Assembly (NCBI GenBank): GCA_001910725.1
Contig: MJGA01000042.1
Span: forward strand, 62,001-126,000
Length of the DNA: 64,000 bases
Direction: 5' to 3'
Source: Phanerodontia chrysosporium
Lineage: Eukaryota > Basidiomycota > Agaricomycetes > Polyporales > Phanerochaetaceae
Below are positions 52,687-64,000 of this stretch, one piece after another. Numbering within the stretch: position 1 is the stretch's first letter; the number at the start of each line of letters is the position of its first letter. The notes below the pieces were generated by a model, which ran no database searches, was not told the origin of the DNA, and saw only the letters and a program-made list of their open reading frames with translations. The position numbers and the translations under genes were made by a program.

Positions 52687-54405
52687 ATGTCCAAGGTGGA
52701 ACCTGGTAATCTTCACAGTATCTTGGAGCTTGATCCTGCTCCCGTTGATTGTGGATTTTCTGCATGGTCTACGGTGAGTAGCATCGTGCATTCATCCCCC
52801 CTACCCGTCTCATACGCAATAAAGCTGGCAGCGTCGTGCCTGATGGGACTCTTTGTCTTTGGCTTTCCAAACTCCTCGGGCGCTCTTCTCGCTGCGTATC
52901 TCGATGATTCGCTCTATACTTCGCAACAGTTCGCGACGACTCTGCTGCCGCTTGTTGGGACATGCTGTACTGGTATATTGTATTGTGGAGGTACCCTCAA
53001 TTCTTCTTGCTAGAATCGTCATGAATAGACTAACGTTTGCCCACAGGCGTCGTCATCGAGCCTTCGATACGTTGCTACCCTCGCCTCCGGAAGGTCTATA
53101 CCTGGCTTGGAATTTTTATCTGCTTCCTGAGCCTGCTGACCGCAAGCTTCACCACCAATGTAGGTATGACGCATTAACTTTCGCAACACTGACTGACGTG
53201 CTTCCAGGTGGTCATGCTGATTGCCCTTGAAGGCGTCACCTTCGGTATAGGTGCCGGTATGTCCGCAGTCTGCTGCCCTTGAGAGCAACAATGACTGAGT
53301 GGCAACAGCATTCGTCTATTGCCCTCTCGTGTCTTACATGACCGAATGGTTCGTAAAACGCCGCGGCTTGGCGAACGGGATTCTCTTCGCAGGTAAGATA
53401 GCTTGACAGCAACACCAACGTGCCGTGCTGGGCTAATGACAAGCGCAGCGGACAACGCTGGTGGAATGCTCTTTCCAATCGTCATGCCCATTCTTATCTC
53501 TCGCTTCGGCATTACGATGACGCTGCGCATCTACGCCATTGCTCTCGCAGCCTGCCTCATTCCAGCCGCGTTCCTCCTCAGAACACGCCGGGCCTCGTCT
53601 CCACCAGCCGACGTCAAACTGTCATTGAAGCCGACCTCTGGCTTCTGGCTCAGAGACAATCGGTTCTGGTTCTTCATTGCGCTTAATACTATCCAGGGTC
53701 TTGCGCATTTTGTGCCTCTCACCTGGCTACCGAGTACGTGAGCTGCCCTTCACAAGCCCGGGTGCGCAAGCTCATTTGTGCTCCAGCATTTGCAACCGAC
53801 CTTGGCCTTAGCGAGAGCCAGGCCTCGCTCACGCTTACGCTCGTGAATGGAGCATCGGTGCTCGCAGGGTTCGCGGCGGGCTGGCTCAGCGATCGCTACA
53901 ACATCTGGGTGCTCGCCATTTTGTCTCTCCTACTGTCTGCGGTCGCGACCTTCGTTTTATGGGGCGTCGCGGCGTCATCCTTCACCGGTGTCCTCATATA
54001 TGGTGTTGCGCATGGCCTCACCGCGGGAGGATGGTCAAGCCTCTGGAGCGGTTTCGTCCGTCCTGTCGCAGGTGCGCTTCAGGCGTGACTTTTCAATCGA
54101 TGATTCTGACCTCGCGCGCTGTAGGAAATGACGCCGGGCTTGCGACAACGATGTTCAGCCTTCTTCTCTTCACCCGCGGCATGGGCAACATTGTCTCGAC
54201 CCCGATCACCACAGAGCTGAAGAACATGTACTGCCCCGTTGCGCCCGGGAGCCGTATTTCACGGGCAGGCTTCGCGGGTGCGGACGGGAAATACGTACTC
54301 GTGGTCGTCTATACCGGGACGTGCTTTGCTGTAGCAGCTGCCGTTGCTATCTTGGGCTGGTTCAAAGAGCGACGCCGGAGCAGGACGCAGGTGGAGAAGG
54401 CATAG
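52687..54405 (+). CDS. MCT-like MFS transporter (copy 3)
   Basis: The start is MSKVEPGNLHSILELD...PVDCGFSAWST, with an intron right after. Blocks: MGLFVFGFPNSSGALLAAYL, TEWFVKRRGLANGILFA, DNAGGMLFPIVMPIL, GFWLRDNRFWFFIALN, GFAAGWLSDRYNIW, WSSLWSGFVRPVAG, RGMGNIVSTPITTEL, C-terminus ERRRSRTQVEKA. About eight introns of 50-60 nt sit at the same places as in copies 1, 2 and 4. About 12 membrane helices, intact. This is the most canonical of the four copies. Confidence 0.87.
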
Positions 54406-55791
54406 ATTCTTGTGTGCGAATTACTTGATGCTTCGTACTAACTGCGGACACTACAGGCAAAAACGTGCCTATTTTTACTTAGGAATATATATGGTTACAC
54501 CGTGTACAAGGTCTCGCTCAGCCCCACTCGTTAAAGATGACGAAGTATACGCTAACGAGCAGTTCGACTATAAGATGCTGCCAGTGATGGCCACAGACGT
54601 GCATGGGCGACGGCCAAGGCATGCCTTGTGTGAACCTGTTACCTCTGCGCTTCAAGTTCTTTACCCGTATTGTCATTATACCTCATCTGGTACGTAACAG
54701 CCTTGTCAAACCTAATACATTGCGGACCTGACGGAATCGCAGACGATAGACACAGCTTGGTTGGCCCTGGGGCGACTTACACCGATGATGGTTCACACCC
54801 TCGGGCCGCACGTGTCTACATGGCACAGGAACCGTGCAGGCATGGTTTGATCCACACACTTGGAGCTTCTTGCGGCTAACCTTTCCGGTTCACGTCAGGC
54901 GACGCTCGGCTTCGCAAGCTACAGCCCATGGTCCTTTCCCTGACCTGCCCTCATGCATAACCTCGCAGCTCCCCGCCCATCGCCGGTACATGTATCCCCA
55001 CGTAAAGGTGAGCTTCATAGCCCTAGGATATATCTTCCGTCGAACTTCCATTTCATTCCCTTTCGCCGGAATGTTTGATCCTCCTGATACTGTCCGCTCG
55101 CATGTTCAAAAGCTCACATGCGATTCCTCCTCGGGCCAACCTTCACGCTGCAAACTATCATCGATCGCAGTGAACATATACTTCACTGCTACCACGGTTG
55201 GTCCGGGTACGTCCCACGGCGCTCGCTACTAGCGGACGTTTACGTGGTGTTTTCGTATTGGCAGTACGCGCCGCCAACTTCCTACCGTGCGGTGCTGACT
55301 CTATCGTGAACCTAGAAGAGATGGAGATAGACCGATGCCGCACAACCTCTTGGATTCCGACGATTCGAGGCGTTTCGAGGGATATTGGACATGGTCACTC
55401 TCCTAGCTGCTACCGTCGAGAAGCCATGACATGACTAGAAATCTACATTTCGCGCAGCGTGCCTGAGATGGGTGAGTGAACATATAATCGTACAAGTGGT
55501 ATCCGCCCATTGTTCCACAGCTCGGCTAAGGCTCTCCTCAGGTGGTCTATCATCGATCAAGTGCCTGAATGATATTCACACTGATACTACGAGATGCCTC
55601 CTGCACCACAACTTCCCATTTGTAATTGTATGCGGTAAACCACAAGCTGACTAGTTTGCTCATCCGAGTGAATCCCGGATCCCGGAAATGGCGTACAGTG
55701 TGTATATCTATCCCACATTGACGGTTCCCCAGGACTGCTCTTACAGGGTCGATCCCCTCTCCTCAAAGCTCCTAGATTCCGTTAAATACGT
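54406..55791. other. Gene-free stretch
   Basis: About 1.4 kb between two transporter genes. No gene or clear promoter motif. Confidence 0.45.
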
Positions 55792-57589
55792 ATGGAATCA
55801 ATCGAGGCCAAGTCGTGCACCAGCCCTAGCTTCCTGAACAGTCCACGAACTGAAGAGAAATGCATTGGGAACCCATCCGTGACGATCGGTGGCGCGGAGA
55901 ACACTAACCCTGTCGATCGCGGCTTTGCCGCATGGGCTACGGTACGCAGGTACGTATATTCGCCCTCACGTCTACTCATAGATCGTGTCCACAGCTGATG
56001 GCATCGTGCCTCATGGGCCTGTTCGTATGGGGCATTCCGATGTCTTCGGGAGTGTTACTCGCTGCGTACCTGGACAATCCTGTGTACGGTTCCCAAAGGC
56101 GAGCATCGTCTCTCCTTCCGTTGATCGGCACGTTCTGCACCGGGATCATGTATTGCGGTGGTACGTCCCTCTATAACGGATCGGCAGAATAACTCCGCTA
56201 ACACCGTGGAAAGGCATCGTCATCAATCCATCCATCCGATCAGTACCTCGCCTTCGGCAGGTGTACACTTGGGCTGGTATAATGATTTGTGTCGCAAGTT
56301 TGCTTGTTGCGAGTTTTGTTACCAATGTAAGCCGGTTGTTCGCTGTCTCTGACTCAACTGCTAACAACGGGGTTGCGTCCTAGATAATCGCTCTGATTGT
56401 CCTCGAAGGGATTACCTTCGGCATTGGGGGCGGTACGTCATCTATGGTTCTACGTGACTTACTGCGTGGCCTCCTTTAACCCACTACTACAGCGCTGGTT
56501 TATTGCACGTTGGTTTCTTATATGACTGAATGGTTCGTGAAGCGTAGAGGTTTAGCAAATGGAATATTGTTCGCAGGTGCGCCATTGTCTCCACCAGGCT
56601 TCCGGGTGCTGACACCCACCCGATGGCCCGACAGCCGATAGCGGAGGCGGAGTACTGTTCCCCGTCATCATTCCCCCGCTGATTACACGGTATGGTGTCG
56701 CAGTGACCGTTCGGATTTATGCCATTGCCATGGGAGCAGTCCTACTTCCTGCAGCCTTCTTCATGATATCGCGCCACTCGTTCGATTCCGACCACCGCAA
56801 TGCGCTCTCACAATGGGGTTCGGCACGCAGGTGGGCGCGGAACCGCAAATTCTGGATCGTCGTCGGGGTGAATACCGTCCAGGGCCTTGCGCACTTTGTA
56901 CCTTTGATCTGGCTACCGAGTGAGTCAATCCACATCGGATAAGAATGTGGCGTCTGACCGAGACGGGTGGCAGCATTCGGAACAGCACTCGGGCTCAGCG
57001 AAGGCCAAGCGTCGCTCGTCCTAACGCTTGTATACGGCGCGTCTGTGCCCGGAGGATTTGCCATGGGCTGGCTCAGCGACCGCTACAATATTTGGGTCCT
57101 AGCAGTCCCATCTCTGCTACTCACCGCATTGGCCACTTTCCTTTTCTGGGGGGTCGCTGCCGCATCGTTCGCAGGCTTCCTTGTATACGGTGTAGCGTTC
57201 GGCCTCACCGCGGGGAGCTGGTCCAGTCTGTGGAGCGGGCTTGTGCAACAAGTCGCAGGTGCGTCAGAAGAGAAGACGATATCTAGCGTCTAACAGTGCG
57301 TATAGAGGAGGATGCCGCTGCTGCCTCGATGATGTACAACATATTACTATTCTCGCGCGGCATTGGAAGCCTGGTCTCGACGCCCATCTCGAGCGCCTTC
57401 CGCGACGTTCGACTCTTCGCCGCTTCCGCTGAAGCTATGCCGAAAACCGGGTACATTGTTGACGACGGCAGATACTCCGTCATGATCATCTACACCGGGG
57501 CATGCCTCGTCATCTCGGCCGCTATTGCCTCCCTGGGATGGCGAATAGATAAGAAGCTGAAAAGAATATCCAGGGCAGACGAGGTGTAG
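55792..57589 (+). CDS. MCT-like MFS transporter (copy 4)
   Basis: The start is MESIEAKSCTSPSFLNS, reaching NPVDRGFAAWAT before the first intron. Blocks: MGLFVWGIPMSSGVLLAAYL, TEWFVKRRGLANGILFA, DSGGGVLFPVIIPPL (Ser for the family's Asn-Ala), RRWARNRKFWIVVGVNTVQG, GFAMGWLSDRYNIWVLAVPS, WSSLWSGLVQQVA, C-terminus KKLKRISRADEV. It shares the exon plan of copies 1-3. Tandem with copy 3, 1.4 kb apart, so a local duplication is likely. Confidence 0.86.
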
Positions 57590-58343
57590 GGCAATAGATA
57601 TAGCTTATAAGGGGCCCCAGAGAAATCGATGATTTCGAGATGCAACGGCACCCTCAAAAACGTGAGACCGTCGCGTGAAAGGCCTAGGACGAGCACCAGG
57701 AAGCTTGCGAAACTCGTACCCCTATCTGGTGGCAAGGACGTAGTCAGTGAATTGTGAGGTAGACAAGAGGCCAAATCGTACGCGTTGTGGATCGAAGCGA
57801 CGCAGGAAGAGGGGTAGACCGAAAGGCCGCTCGAATCTGCCGTCTGATGTCGATGAGTTTTGAACGGCTTGAGAGGCCTGGCGAAGGTTTCCTGTACGTC
57901 ACGAAACGGACGTTGGATCAGCACAATCTAGTTCCACAAGCACGGTGGCGCGATCGCTCCCTCGGCATGCTGACGATAAACGCGGGTGTATGGAGATGTC
58001 AAAGTAAATGTACTGTCTTTCGCCCTCGCCTGATCAGCACAGTCAGCACGGATTCGTAGCCACAAAGACGATATAGTGGCAGGACACGCGTGGCGCGCTT
58101 GGGCGGTGGCGAACCATTGCCTTCGAACGAGGCTGTGCGGTTGCTTGCTTCCTAAAGCAAAGAGGATGCAGGACCTCCAGCGTGCAAGATATATATCAGT
58201 GCAATGAGGGGATATGATAGCTGCTTCAAGGAAATTGGAGGTGGTATACATCACCTGGGGAAGTTGAGCGCTGGAAGCGCCCACAGCTGGAGTTCCAAGT
58301 AATGCATATTAACCACTGTGGCGGCAAGGTAGACTCGATAATC
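57590..58343. other. Gene-free stretch
   Basis: No gene seen. Confidence 0.4.
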
Positions 58344-58483
58344 CAGCCGTTATGACGAGTTCCGGTTCGACGATGAATCCGAGGGTGTGAAACTACAAGA
58401 CGTTTTGGGAGGGTGGTAAGATTTTGATCTGATCAGCGGAGCGTGAAGCGGTCGTCGAACCGTACAACTCGTCATAACGACTG
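58344..58483. repeat. Inverted repeat, arms about 30 bp
   Basis: The left arm 58344-58373 (CAGCCGTTATGACGAGTT...GGTTCGACGA) is matched in reverse complement by 58452-58483 with one substitution and a small gap. The right arm continues into 58484-58525, which matches 60671-60712 in the opposite orientation. Confidence 0.65.
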
Positions 58484-58525
58484 GGCGGACCTGTCGGTCT
58501 TTTGGCGGGTGCCTTTGGGCGCTCG
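58484..58525 (-). repeat. Dispersed repeat, copy 1 (matches 60671)
   Basis: On the minus strand it reads GCGCCCAAAGGCACCCGCCA, and continues AAAGACCGACAGGTCCGCCC. The copy at 60671 reads GCGCCTAAAGGGTCCCGCCA, then AAAAGCCGACGAGTCCGCCC. Both encode similar peptides (KAPAKRPTGPPSRY and KGPAKKPTSPPSRF), which suggests a once-coding repeat. Confidence 0.6.
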
Positions 58526-58792
58526 ACACTTACGCGTTTTCGTGCGTGTGCTTTCCTAGTAGGATGCGGCAGACCACACGCAGTACGTAGCAATCGTTTA
58601 ATACCCATTTCATTTGGAGAGATTATCATCATGCAAGAGACTGCTAGCAAGTGTGAACAGGTCACGAGATGAACATGCCGGCGGATCCCGCTGATTGACA
58701 GGCGTGGGGATACTCTAGCCGTGCTGTCTTTGTGGGCCCACCGTCGAGCTCAACATAGACCTCAGCCCCAGTACAACTGACGAAAGAGTCAC

Positions 58793-59383
58793 TCACGTCC
58801 CCTGCATGTCCCATGTACCAGCGTTCCCTGCACCATTCTGTCCATTGGCGGACCATCGACCCTGCGCCCCATCCCTCTGCTCGAGCTCCGTTTGGCGTCC
58901 TCTAGCAGGGCTGCCGTCAAATGATGGAGCAAAGGCGTGCGGCGACCTCCCTTGTGGTGAGTGATTTGCCTGTTGTACATGGTGTAATGGAGGTGGAGGA
59001 AGGCCATGTGAAGGAGTATACAGGCCTTGTGGGGACGGATACAGCGGCTGGGCTACGGGAGCATGCCCAGAGAAAACCGGACGGTGGTGCAGGGGCGTCG
59101 GTGTTGGTGCAGGGTAGTGTATTCCTGCATGCGTGGATCCAGGAAACCGTGCCGGAGACAAACTATATAGCGGGGCGGCGGCTGGGTAGGCGAACATGCC
59201 GGTCGAAGTCAAGGCCGTGTATACGGGCTGCCCAACGGCGCGGTTGGTCGCTGAGAGTGCACGAAATGGAGTACCATGCTGATGCTGAAGGTTTCGATAG
59301 AGCGCACTGTGTGAAGCGTGCATTGGTGTCGCCAAGATATGGGGAGCATGTGCCGGAGGTGCTTGGTCTGTCGGTGCAGGCAA
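58793..59383 (-). CDS. Proline/alanine/histidine-rich exon of an unknown gene
   Basis: An open frame of 196 codons with coherent low-complexity composition (PVYTALTSTGMFAYPAAAPL, GLPPPPLHHVQQANHSPQGR). It has no ATG at its start and ends at a GTGAGT donor (58798-58793). It looks like an internal or second exon of a minus-strand gene whose other exons I cannot identify. It could be part of a decayed transposon gene. Confidence 0.4.
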   Translation of the reverse strand: MPAPTDQAPPAHAPHILATPMHASHSALYRNLQHQHGTPFRALSATNRAVGQPVYTALTSTGMFAYPAAAPLYSLSPARFPGSTHAGIHYPAPTPTPLHHRPVFSGHAPVAQPLYPSPQGLYTPSHGLPPPPLHHVQQANHSPQGRSPHAFAPSFDGSPARGRQTELEQRDGAQGRWSANGQNGAGNAGTWDMQGT

Positions 59384-59542
59384 GCCTGTTCGTCTCCCGT
59401 GCTGTCCTGTATCTGCACTAATGGACTAACTCGGATTGTCAGCATATCACACATGCGTATGGCCGAAGGCACTCTGGTGCGTAGCTATTGCTCACATACA
59501 CTACCTGAACACTAATCGCATCGTTTATATAGCAAGATTGTT

Positions 59543-60389
59543 ATGGATAACTGGCTCGTCAACCCTACTGGCAAGGCAAACTCATGGGTCGAGGTGGATC
59601 TTTTGCAAGAGCACCTCAACTACTGGATCAAGGTAATGAACTTTCGTTGCGTAACTCATGCTCGGGCGCACTCACCGATCGATCCAGGCCATCTACCGTG
59701 CACGGGGGAGCAACGCGTCTTGGGAATGGCTCGCAATGATCGCACCGTGCGTCCATATCCTGCGCGAACTCGCCAAGCAAGTCCACGCAACGTTCGGCAG
59801 CCGGCAAGGCAACAAGCATACCAGTCCCGACTTGCAACGCGATATCGACCGATTGATGGCGTCCCTTGCACAGCACAACGTTTACAAGGTCGAAGAGGGC
59901 CGCTGCATCGACTCAGAAGACGGTGAGGTCCCGAATGTTGTTACTGATGGCATTAAGGACCTACAGGAACCTCTTCGCGACTACAACAAACTCTTCCGAG
60001 AGTTGCAAGCCGGTATCCGATCAAAGCCTCTTGTCGGCGAGCCGTATATCCCGCCATCTGCAGCGGCTCCTAGCCCTGAAGGCCCGACCAGCTCGAGCAC
60101 CCTGGCAGGCGATACCGATGAGCTGAACGGTCTGCTTGAGGACAACGGTGCTGTGGACCCTGCAGATGACGATGACGCGCCGAATGCTGACCTTGACGAT
60201 GACGCCGACACCGCGAGCGCTGCGTCAGGGTCAGAAGCTCCTTTCGGACATCGACTTGACGACGATGAACCGCGGGAACGTTGGTTCAGCCTCGATAACG
60301 AGGAGGACGTCGCACTCGACATGGACACTTTTCAGGACGACGAAGACAGTGAAGATGGCGACGATGGTGACGACGACGAGGACAACTGA
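59543..60389 (+). pseudogene. C-terminal fragment of a DUF6589-like protein
   Basis: MDNWLVNPTGKANSWVEVDL, an intron (59633-59687), then AIYRARGSNASWEWLAMIAP and SRQGNKHTSPDLQRDIDRLM match, from memory, the conserved end of a basidiomycete multicopy family annotated as DUF6589. The acidic tail (DDDDAPNADLDDDADT...DDDEDN) ends at the TGA at 60387. The long N-terminal part expected upstream is missing; that space holds an unrelated minus-strand exon. I therefore read it as a truncated remnant, probably of mobile origin. It could still be expressed. Confidence 0.6.
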
Positions 60390-60913
60390 CATTATGTAAG
60401 TCTATTCGTTGCTTTGTACACCTCTCAAGCTCATGTGTTGAGTCTCAGGCTGTCAGACGTGCCCATACCGTGCTTCAATGGGTCAATTTCGCACGCAATT
60501 CTGCGTGCTTCTCATGGCATCGCACTATCCAAGAGTTTTCTGTTGGTAGTATACTTTGTATCACTATTTTCTACCAGAAATCCATAAACAACCTTGTGTC
60601 TACATGCGGGACTGTTGTGCTGCGCGCGATTTTGTCACGGAGCGAGTTGCGTGAATCTGCTAAGTATTAAGCGCCTAAAGGGTCCCGCCAAAAAGCCGAC
60701 GAGTCCGCCCAGCCGCTTCTACGAAGCTTGTACCGCGCCCACCGTCGGGCTTGCGGAGTATGAAACGGTACGGGCATATCCGAGCCTAGCGGCAAGGCAA
60801 CGGCCAGCCATAGAGTGGGCCTCACGTCAAAGATCCACCCAGAACAGCACAATGAGGATATGAGGCAATATGAGAGCGATAGAAGTACAGCCATAAACAC
60901 AACATCCAGGACG
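60390..60913. other. Spacer with dispersed repeat copy 2
   Basis: 60671-60735 is the plus-strand copy of the repeat at 58484-58525. No gene seen. Confidence 0.5.
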
Positions 60914-61960
60914 ATCACTAGTGCAACAGATATGAGCGTGGAGGACAGAAGCACAGAAGGAGATGCGTACCTTAATAAACTTGGCCATGAATTTTCTTAT
61001 GGAATGAAGGTGGTCAGCCGGTCAGGACATGTGAACAAGCGAATATGAACTCACTTGTGAAACTCTGTCCGCAACAGGTCGTTGACGAATTGTCCAGACG
61101 CTTTGTCCTTGTCTCGCTGGTTCATCGCCTGGTTCTTGAAGATCAGGTCTAGAGGAAACATTGCGGGGTCAGAGACAGAGGTATAGTATCGTACGAAAGC
61201 TGCGTACCGTCGTCCCACCTCCTCTTAACAGCGAACGTTCCCGGTACAGTGGTATTTACACCCGTCGGCGTCTGACCAAGTGCAGCGGCGAGGTTCAACA
61301 ATGGATTTGCTGTGGCAATCTCGGCTTCACGCTGTGCTGCCGAAGACGCGGATTGTTCGCGTTCTTGTCGCTCCTTCTCCGCTGCACGTTCTCGCTTTAT
61401 CTTCTCCAGCTCGCGCAGGAGCTCGGCAGAGTCGTCTTCGTCATCGTCATCGTCGTCGTCATCCCTGTGAGCCACGTCAGGAGGACGGCTCAGGAGCATG
61501 AAGTCTCAAACGTACTCGTCGTCGTCATCCTCGTCCTGGACGTCCTTCTCGCCCTTCTCAGAATGCTTCTCCTCGTCCTCGTCCTCGTCCTTGTCCATCT
61601 CCAGTGCCTCCTGCAGCAGTTTCCTTCGCTTGTTCGCCTCGTCGTCTGCTGCACTCCCGTTCTCTACCGCAAGCGGTGGCTTGCCCTCGGCCTTCCTCTT
61701 CTTCTCTTTCGCCTCTGCCTCCGCCGCAAGCAACTCCGCGCGCAAGTCGCGCTTCTTGACCTCGTCGACCGATGTCTGGCCAGGTTGTCTATGGGTATAA
61801 AAGCGGTGTGAAGTGATGCATCTGAGACGCGGACCACGGGCACGCACCTGAACTTGAGCTTCGTGTGTGCGGCCATGTCCCGCACGGAGAACTGGCGTGA
61901 GCCGCCCTTGACATCCTTTGCCTGGGCAGGATCCCATGTTGGTCTGTGCGCTGTCGACAT
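60914..61960 (-). CDS. CWC15: Pre-mRNA-splicing factor CWC15
   Basis: Exons 61960-61848, 61788-61516, 61464-61208, 61148-61055, 60995-60971 and 60916-60914 total 765 nt (254 aa). The N-terminal signature MSTAHRPTWDPAQAK, GGSRQFSVRDMAAHTKLKFR and QPGQTSVDEVKKRDLRAELL is diagnostic of the Cwf15/Cwc15 family. So are the acidic middle (DEDDDDEDD), SAELLRELEKIKRERAAEKE, NPLLNL, VKRRWDDDLIFKNQAMNQ and the C-terminus KKFMAKFIK. CWC15 is a small component of the Prp19-associated (NTC) spliceosome core in the nucleus. It is a single-copy conserved gene and a good anchor for this locus. The last intron separates the final Lys codon from the TGA, so the last exon codes only for the stop. Confidence 0.96.
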
Positions 61961-64000
61961 GGCGGCGTGATCGTCGAGAGCAACGTCGAGGAGAGGAGAA
62001 CTGTGGTGGTGGTCGCTTGCCTCCACGCGATACTCGGCCTTGCATAGTTTGGTTCGGTATCTATGATGCGATCAATCATACTGCCACGGCGATCAAATGA
62101 TGGAAAAGCGAACCAAACCAAGCACTCCGAAAGCAAATTTCCCGACCTCTCCTTTCTTGAGTCACGCAGTCCGTGTGACGAGACCTCATCTATTCCAAAG
62201 ACACAGGTATTTTTCTGGAGGTACGGCTGGATGAATCTACCCTGTTTGAGTAGTATCTAACCGCCAGATGTACACAGCTCCTACCGCAAAGTGCCGCCAC
62301 ACGCGGCATGCGAGTGCTGCGGGACACTAGCGGGAGACCGACTCCAACGTACGCACTATCTTCCACGCAACTAGCGCGATGACCAGTCGTCGTGCTCGAC
62401 GTTCATCCGAGAAGCTACGCTAGGGCTTCCGCTGGCCGTGCCACGCGTGCACCGCCCGCATGCTGTGCTCACCGCGATGTTCTCCCCGAGACGACGCGTC
62501 GGCCGTCGTGGGCTGCGCCGTCGAGGTTGGTATGCTCCGTCACAAATGTAGTATATTACGCTTCCAGTGTTAACGCGCTTCTTCGGTAGAACCAGACGCT
62601 GCGCATGGTCCCAGTCCTGCATGAGCCAGCAAATCAGTTTGTGCCCCTGAGACTATGCCAAATCGCTGCTCGAACATACCTCCAGTCTGTCCACCTAATC
62701 CTGCTGCGCACTAGTCCCCGCTGTTGTGGAGATGTCCGCCGACTTATTGTGCGTCTCCGCGCGGAGACCAAGGGACCCGGGGTGGTATCTGGATATGAAT
62801 GGTGGCGCGTCCGCTCAAGCGGCTCGCTTTCCCCATTTCGCCAACAAATGCAAACTACAGTTTGCATAGGAATTCGTCTTCCGGCAGGCTCTGAATGTCC
62901 CTCTTCCGTCATTTTAGGAGAGGGTCGTCTTCGCCGGTTGACATCGAGCTTGGAGTCATCTAGGCCTGAATCTTGTGGCTTCTTCTCATCATCGCAGGAC
63001 CCTAGACTTGTCATATGGAAGGAAAATACCGAATCAACACCTCATACTCGATACTCATTGGGGCGCTACTCGTTACCGGACCAGTTGTGGGGATTGTGGT
63101 CCAGCATCGCGGTTTACTCCCCATCATGGAGTGCATAGCTGTCCATGTACGCAGGGAAAACGGAGAGTATCGGTGAGTTTCGTGAACCTTGACCGGCATC
63201 TGTTTAAGCGTTCTATATCCCATTCCCCTGTAGCCCATCTCCCCATGTCATGCCGCATCGCCCACCGTTAGCCCCCCTCTTTCAGAAGTCTAATTTCCAG
63301 TATTGCTGACCCCAGGACGGCTGAACGGCTCACGGCACTTCGTTTGGCTTATCGGATAGACCCTTGCACTCACTTCAAGAGACAGGTTCCAGTTATTTCA
63401 GATCACGTCCTGCGATTGTATCCATCGGAAGGCGAAGGGTATTCCAGGGTCTACTAGGTTCCACCATACCAGATGCGGTATGTCCGTCCCTTCCATATCA
63501 TAATGAATAATGCTAGACTTCAGCAACATCTCGCCTCTTCAACGCTTTATTGCTAGCCACGACAGAGATGCCTTCGCTCCCATCTTCGCGATCCCGAAGG
63601 CGCCGTTATCCGCGCTACGCGCAACTTATGCGTTCATCTTTAGCCATATGGGCTCGGGGTCTCACTGCAGTCATGACTCCGAGCGTGCCTTCTCCGCCGT
63701 ACGATGCCCGAGCCTGCCCGCTACTCACTATTCGGCGCTCCTTGGCGCGTGCTCCAGACAGCCGTCCTGGGGCAAGGTTTGATTCAGCCCACGGGCCACG
63801 GATACTCTTCTCGGACTGATGTGACAGAAAACATCAAGCTCTCGGAGGGTGCACTGCGCGCCGCGCGGGCGTCGAAGCGGTGCCCGGACGGTCCAATTGT
63901 ACAAATATTGTGCGCGGCCTCGCACCAGTCTGCATATGTGCGCCTCCATGCATCACGTCGTGCATGGCGTGCGAATGCCCGCTGCGGCTGGCCACTGTGG
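61961..64000. other. No gene recognised
   Basis: About 2 kb to the window end. Long frames (62605-63138 plus, 62634-63014 minus, 63510-63782 plus) overlap one another on opposite strands. They have no signal peptide, domain motif or plausible intron plan. The first part must hold the CWC15 promoter. Confidence 0.5.

Noticed and set aside
62605..63138. 177-codon plus frame and overlapping 126-codon minus frame
   Set aside because: No motif, signal, intron plan or coherent composition on either strand.

Overview
The window reads as nuclear DNA of an agaricomycete fungus (Basidiomycota), most likely a member of the Polyporales. The evidence is the many 50-70 nt GT-AG introns with CTNAC-type branch sites, a six-exon CWC15 gene, basidiomycete-type HET-domain proteins, MCT-like MFS paralogues, a PIF1-type Helitron helicase and a chromodomain Ty3/gypsy retrotransposon. 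The genus is not fixed by anything I can see.

Layout. 1-6.2 kb: two minus-strand genes for large low-complexity proteins of unknown function (one RS-rich, one with an RG box and acidic repeats). Between them lie two families of 19-bp palindromes. 6.6-15.2 kb: a complete 8,578-bp Ty3/gypsy element with identical-looking 526-bp LTRs and a 5-bp target duplication. It has a self-priming PBS, signals for spliced expression, an extra 5' ORF, gag, and a pol that ends in a chromodomain followed by an intact-looking dUTPase. Pol carries one in-frame TAG in the integrase. 15.3-18.7 kb: a Helitron-type helicase broken in its Walker A loop by a 570-bp element with a 10-bp target duplication. 19.7-20.6 kb: an unrecognised secreted-protein gene.

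21-46 kb: a region dominated by a family of about ten tiny secreted cysteine proteins. Most have a TATA box 45-65 bp before the ATG, a signal peptide, a CPxxC motif, a CxxC motif, and an intron donor within about 25 nt after the stop. Interleaved are a berberine-bridge-type FAD oxidase, an MCT-like transporter and two HET-domain paralogues. 47-57.6 kb: three more MCT-like transporters and an NAD(P)-binding epimerase/dehydratase. 58-60.7 kb: transposon-like remnants (a DUF6589-like fragment, a proline-rich exon, an inverted repeat). 60.9-62 kb: the conserved spliceosome gene CWC15. The rest, to 64 kb, shows no gene I can support.

The most interesting items are the retrotransposon's expression architecture and its fused dUTPase, the expanded secreted micro-protein family interleaved with HET genes, and the paired palindrome families that share a GARATTC core. 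All exon structures were read by eye. Those for the 3.7-6.0 kb gene, the FAD oxidase, the epimerase and CWC15 sum to whole codons without internal stops.
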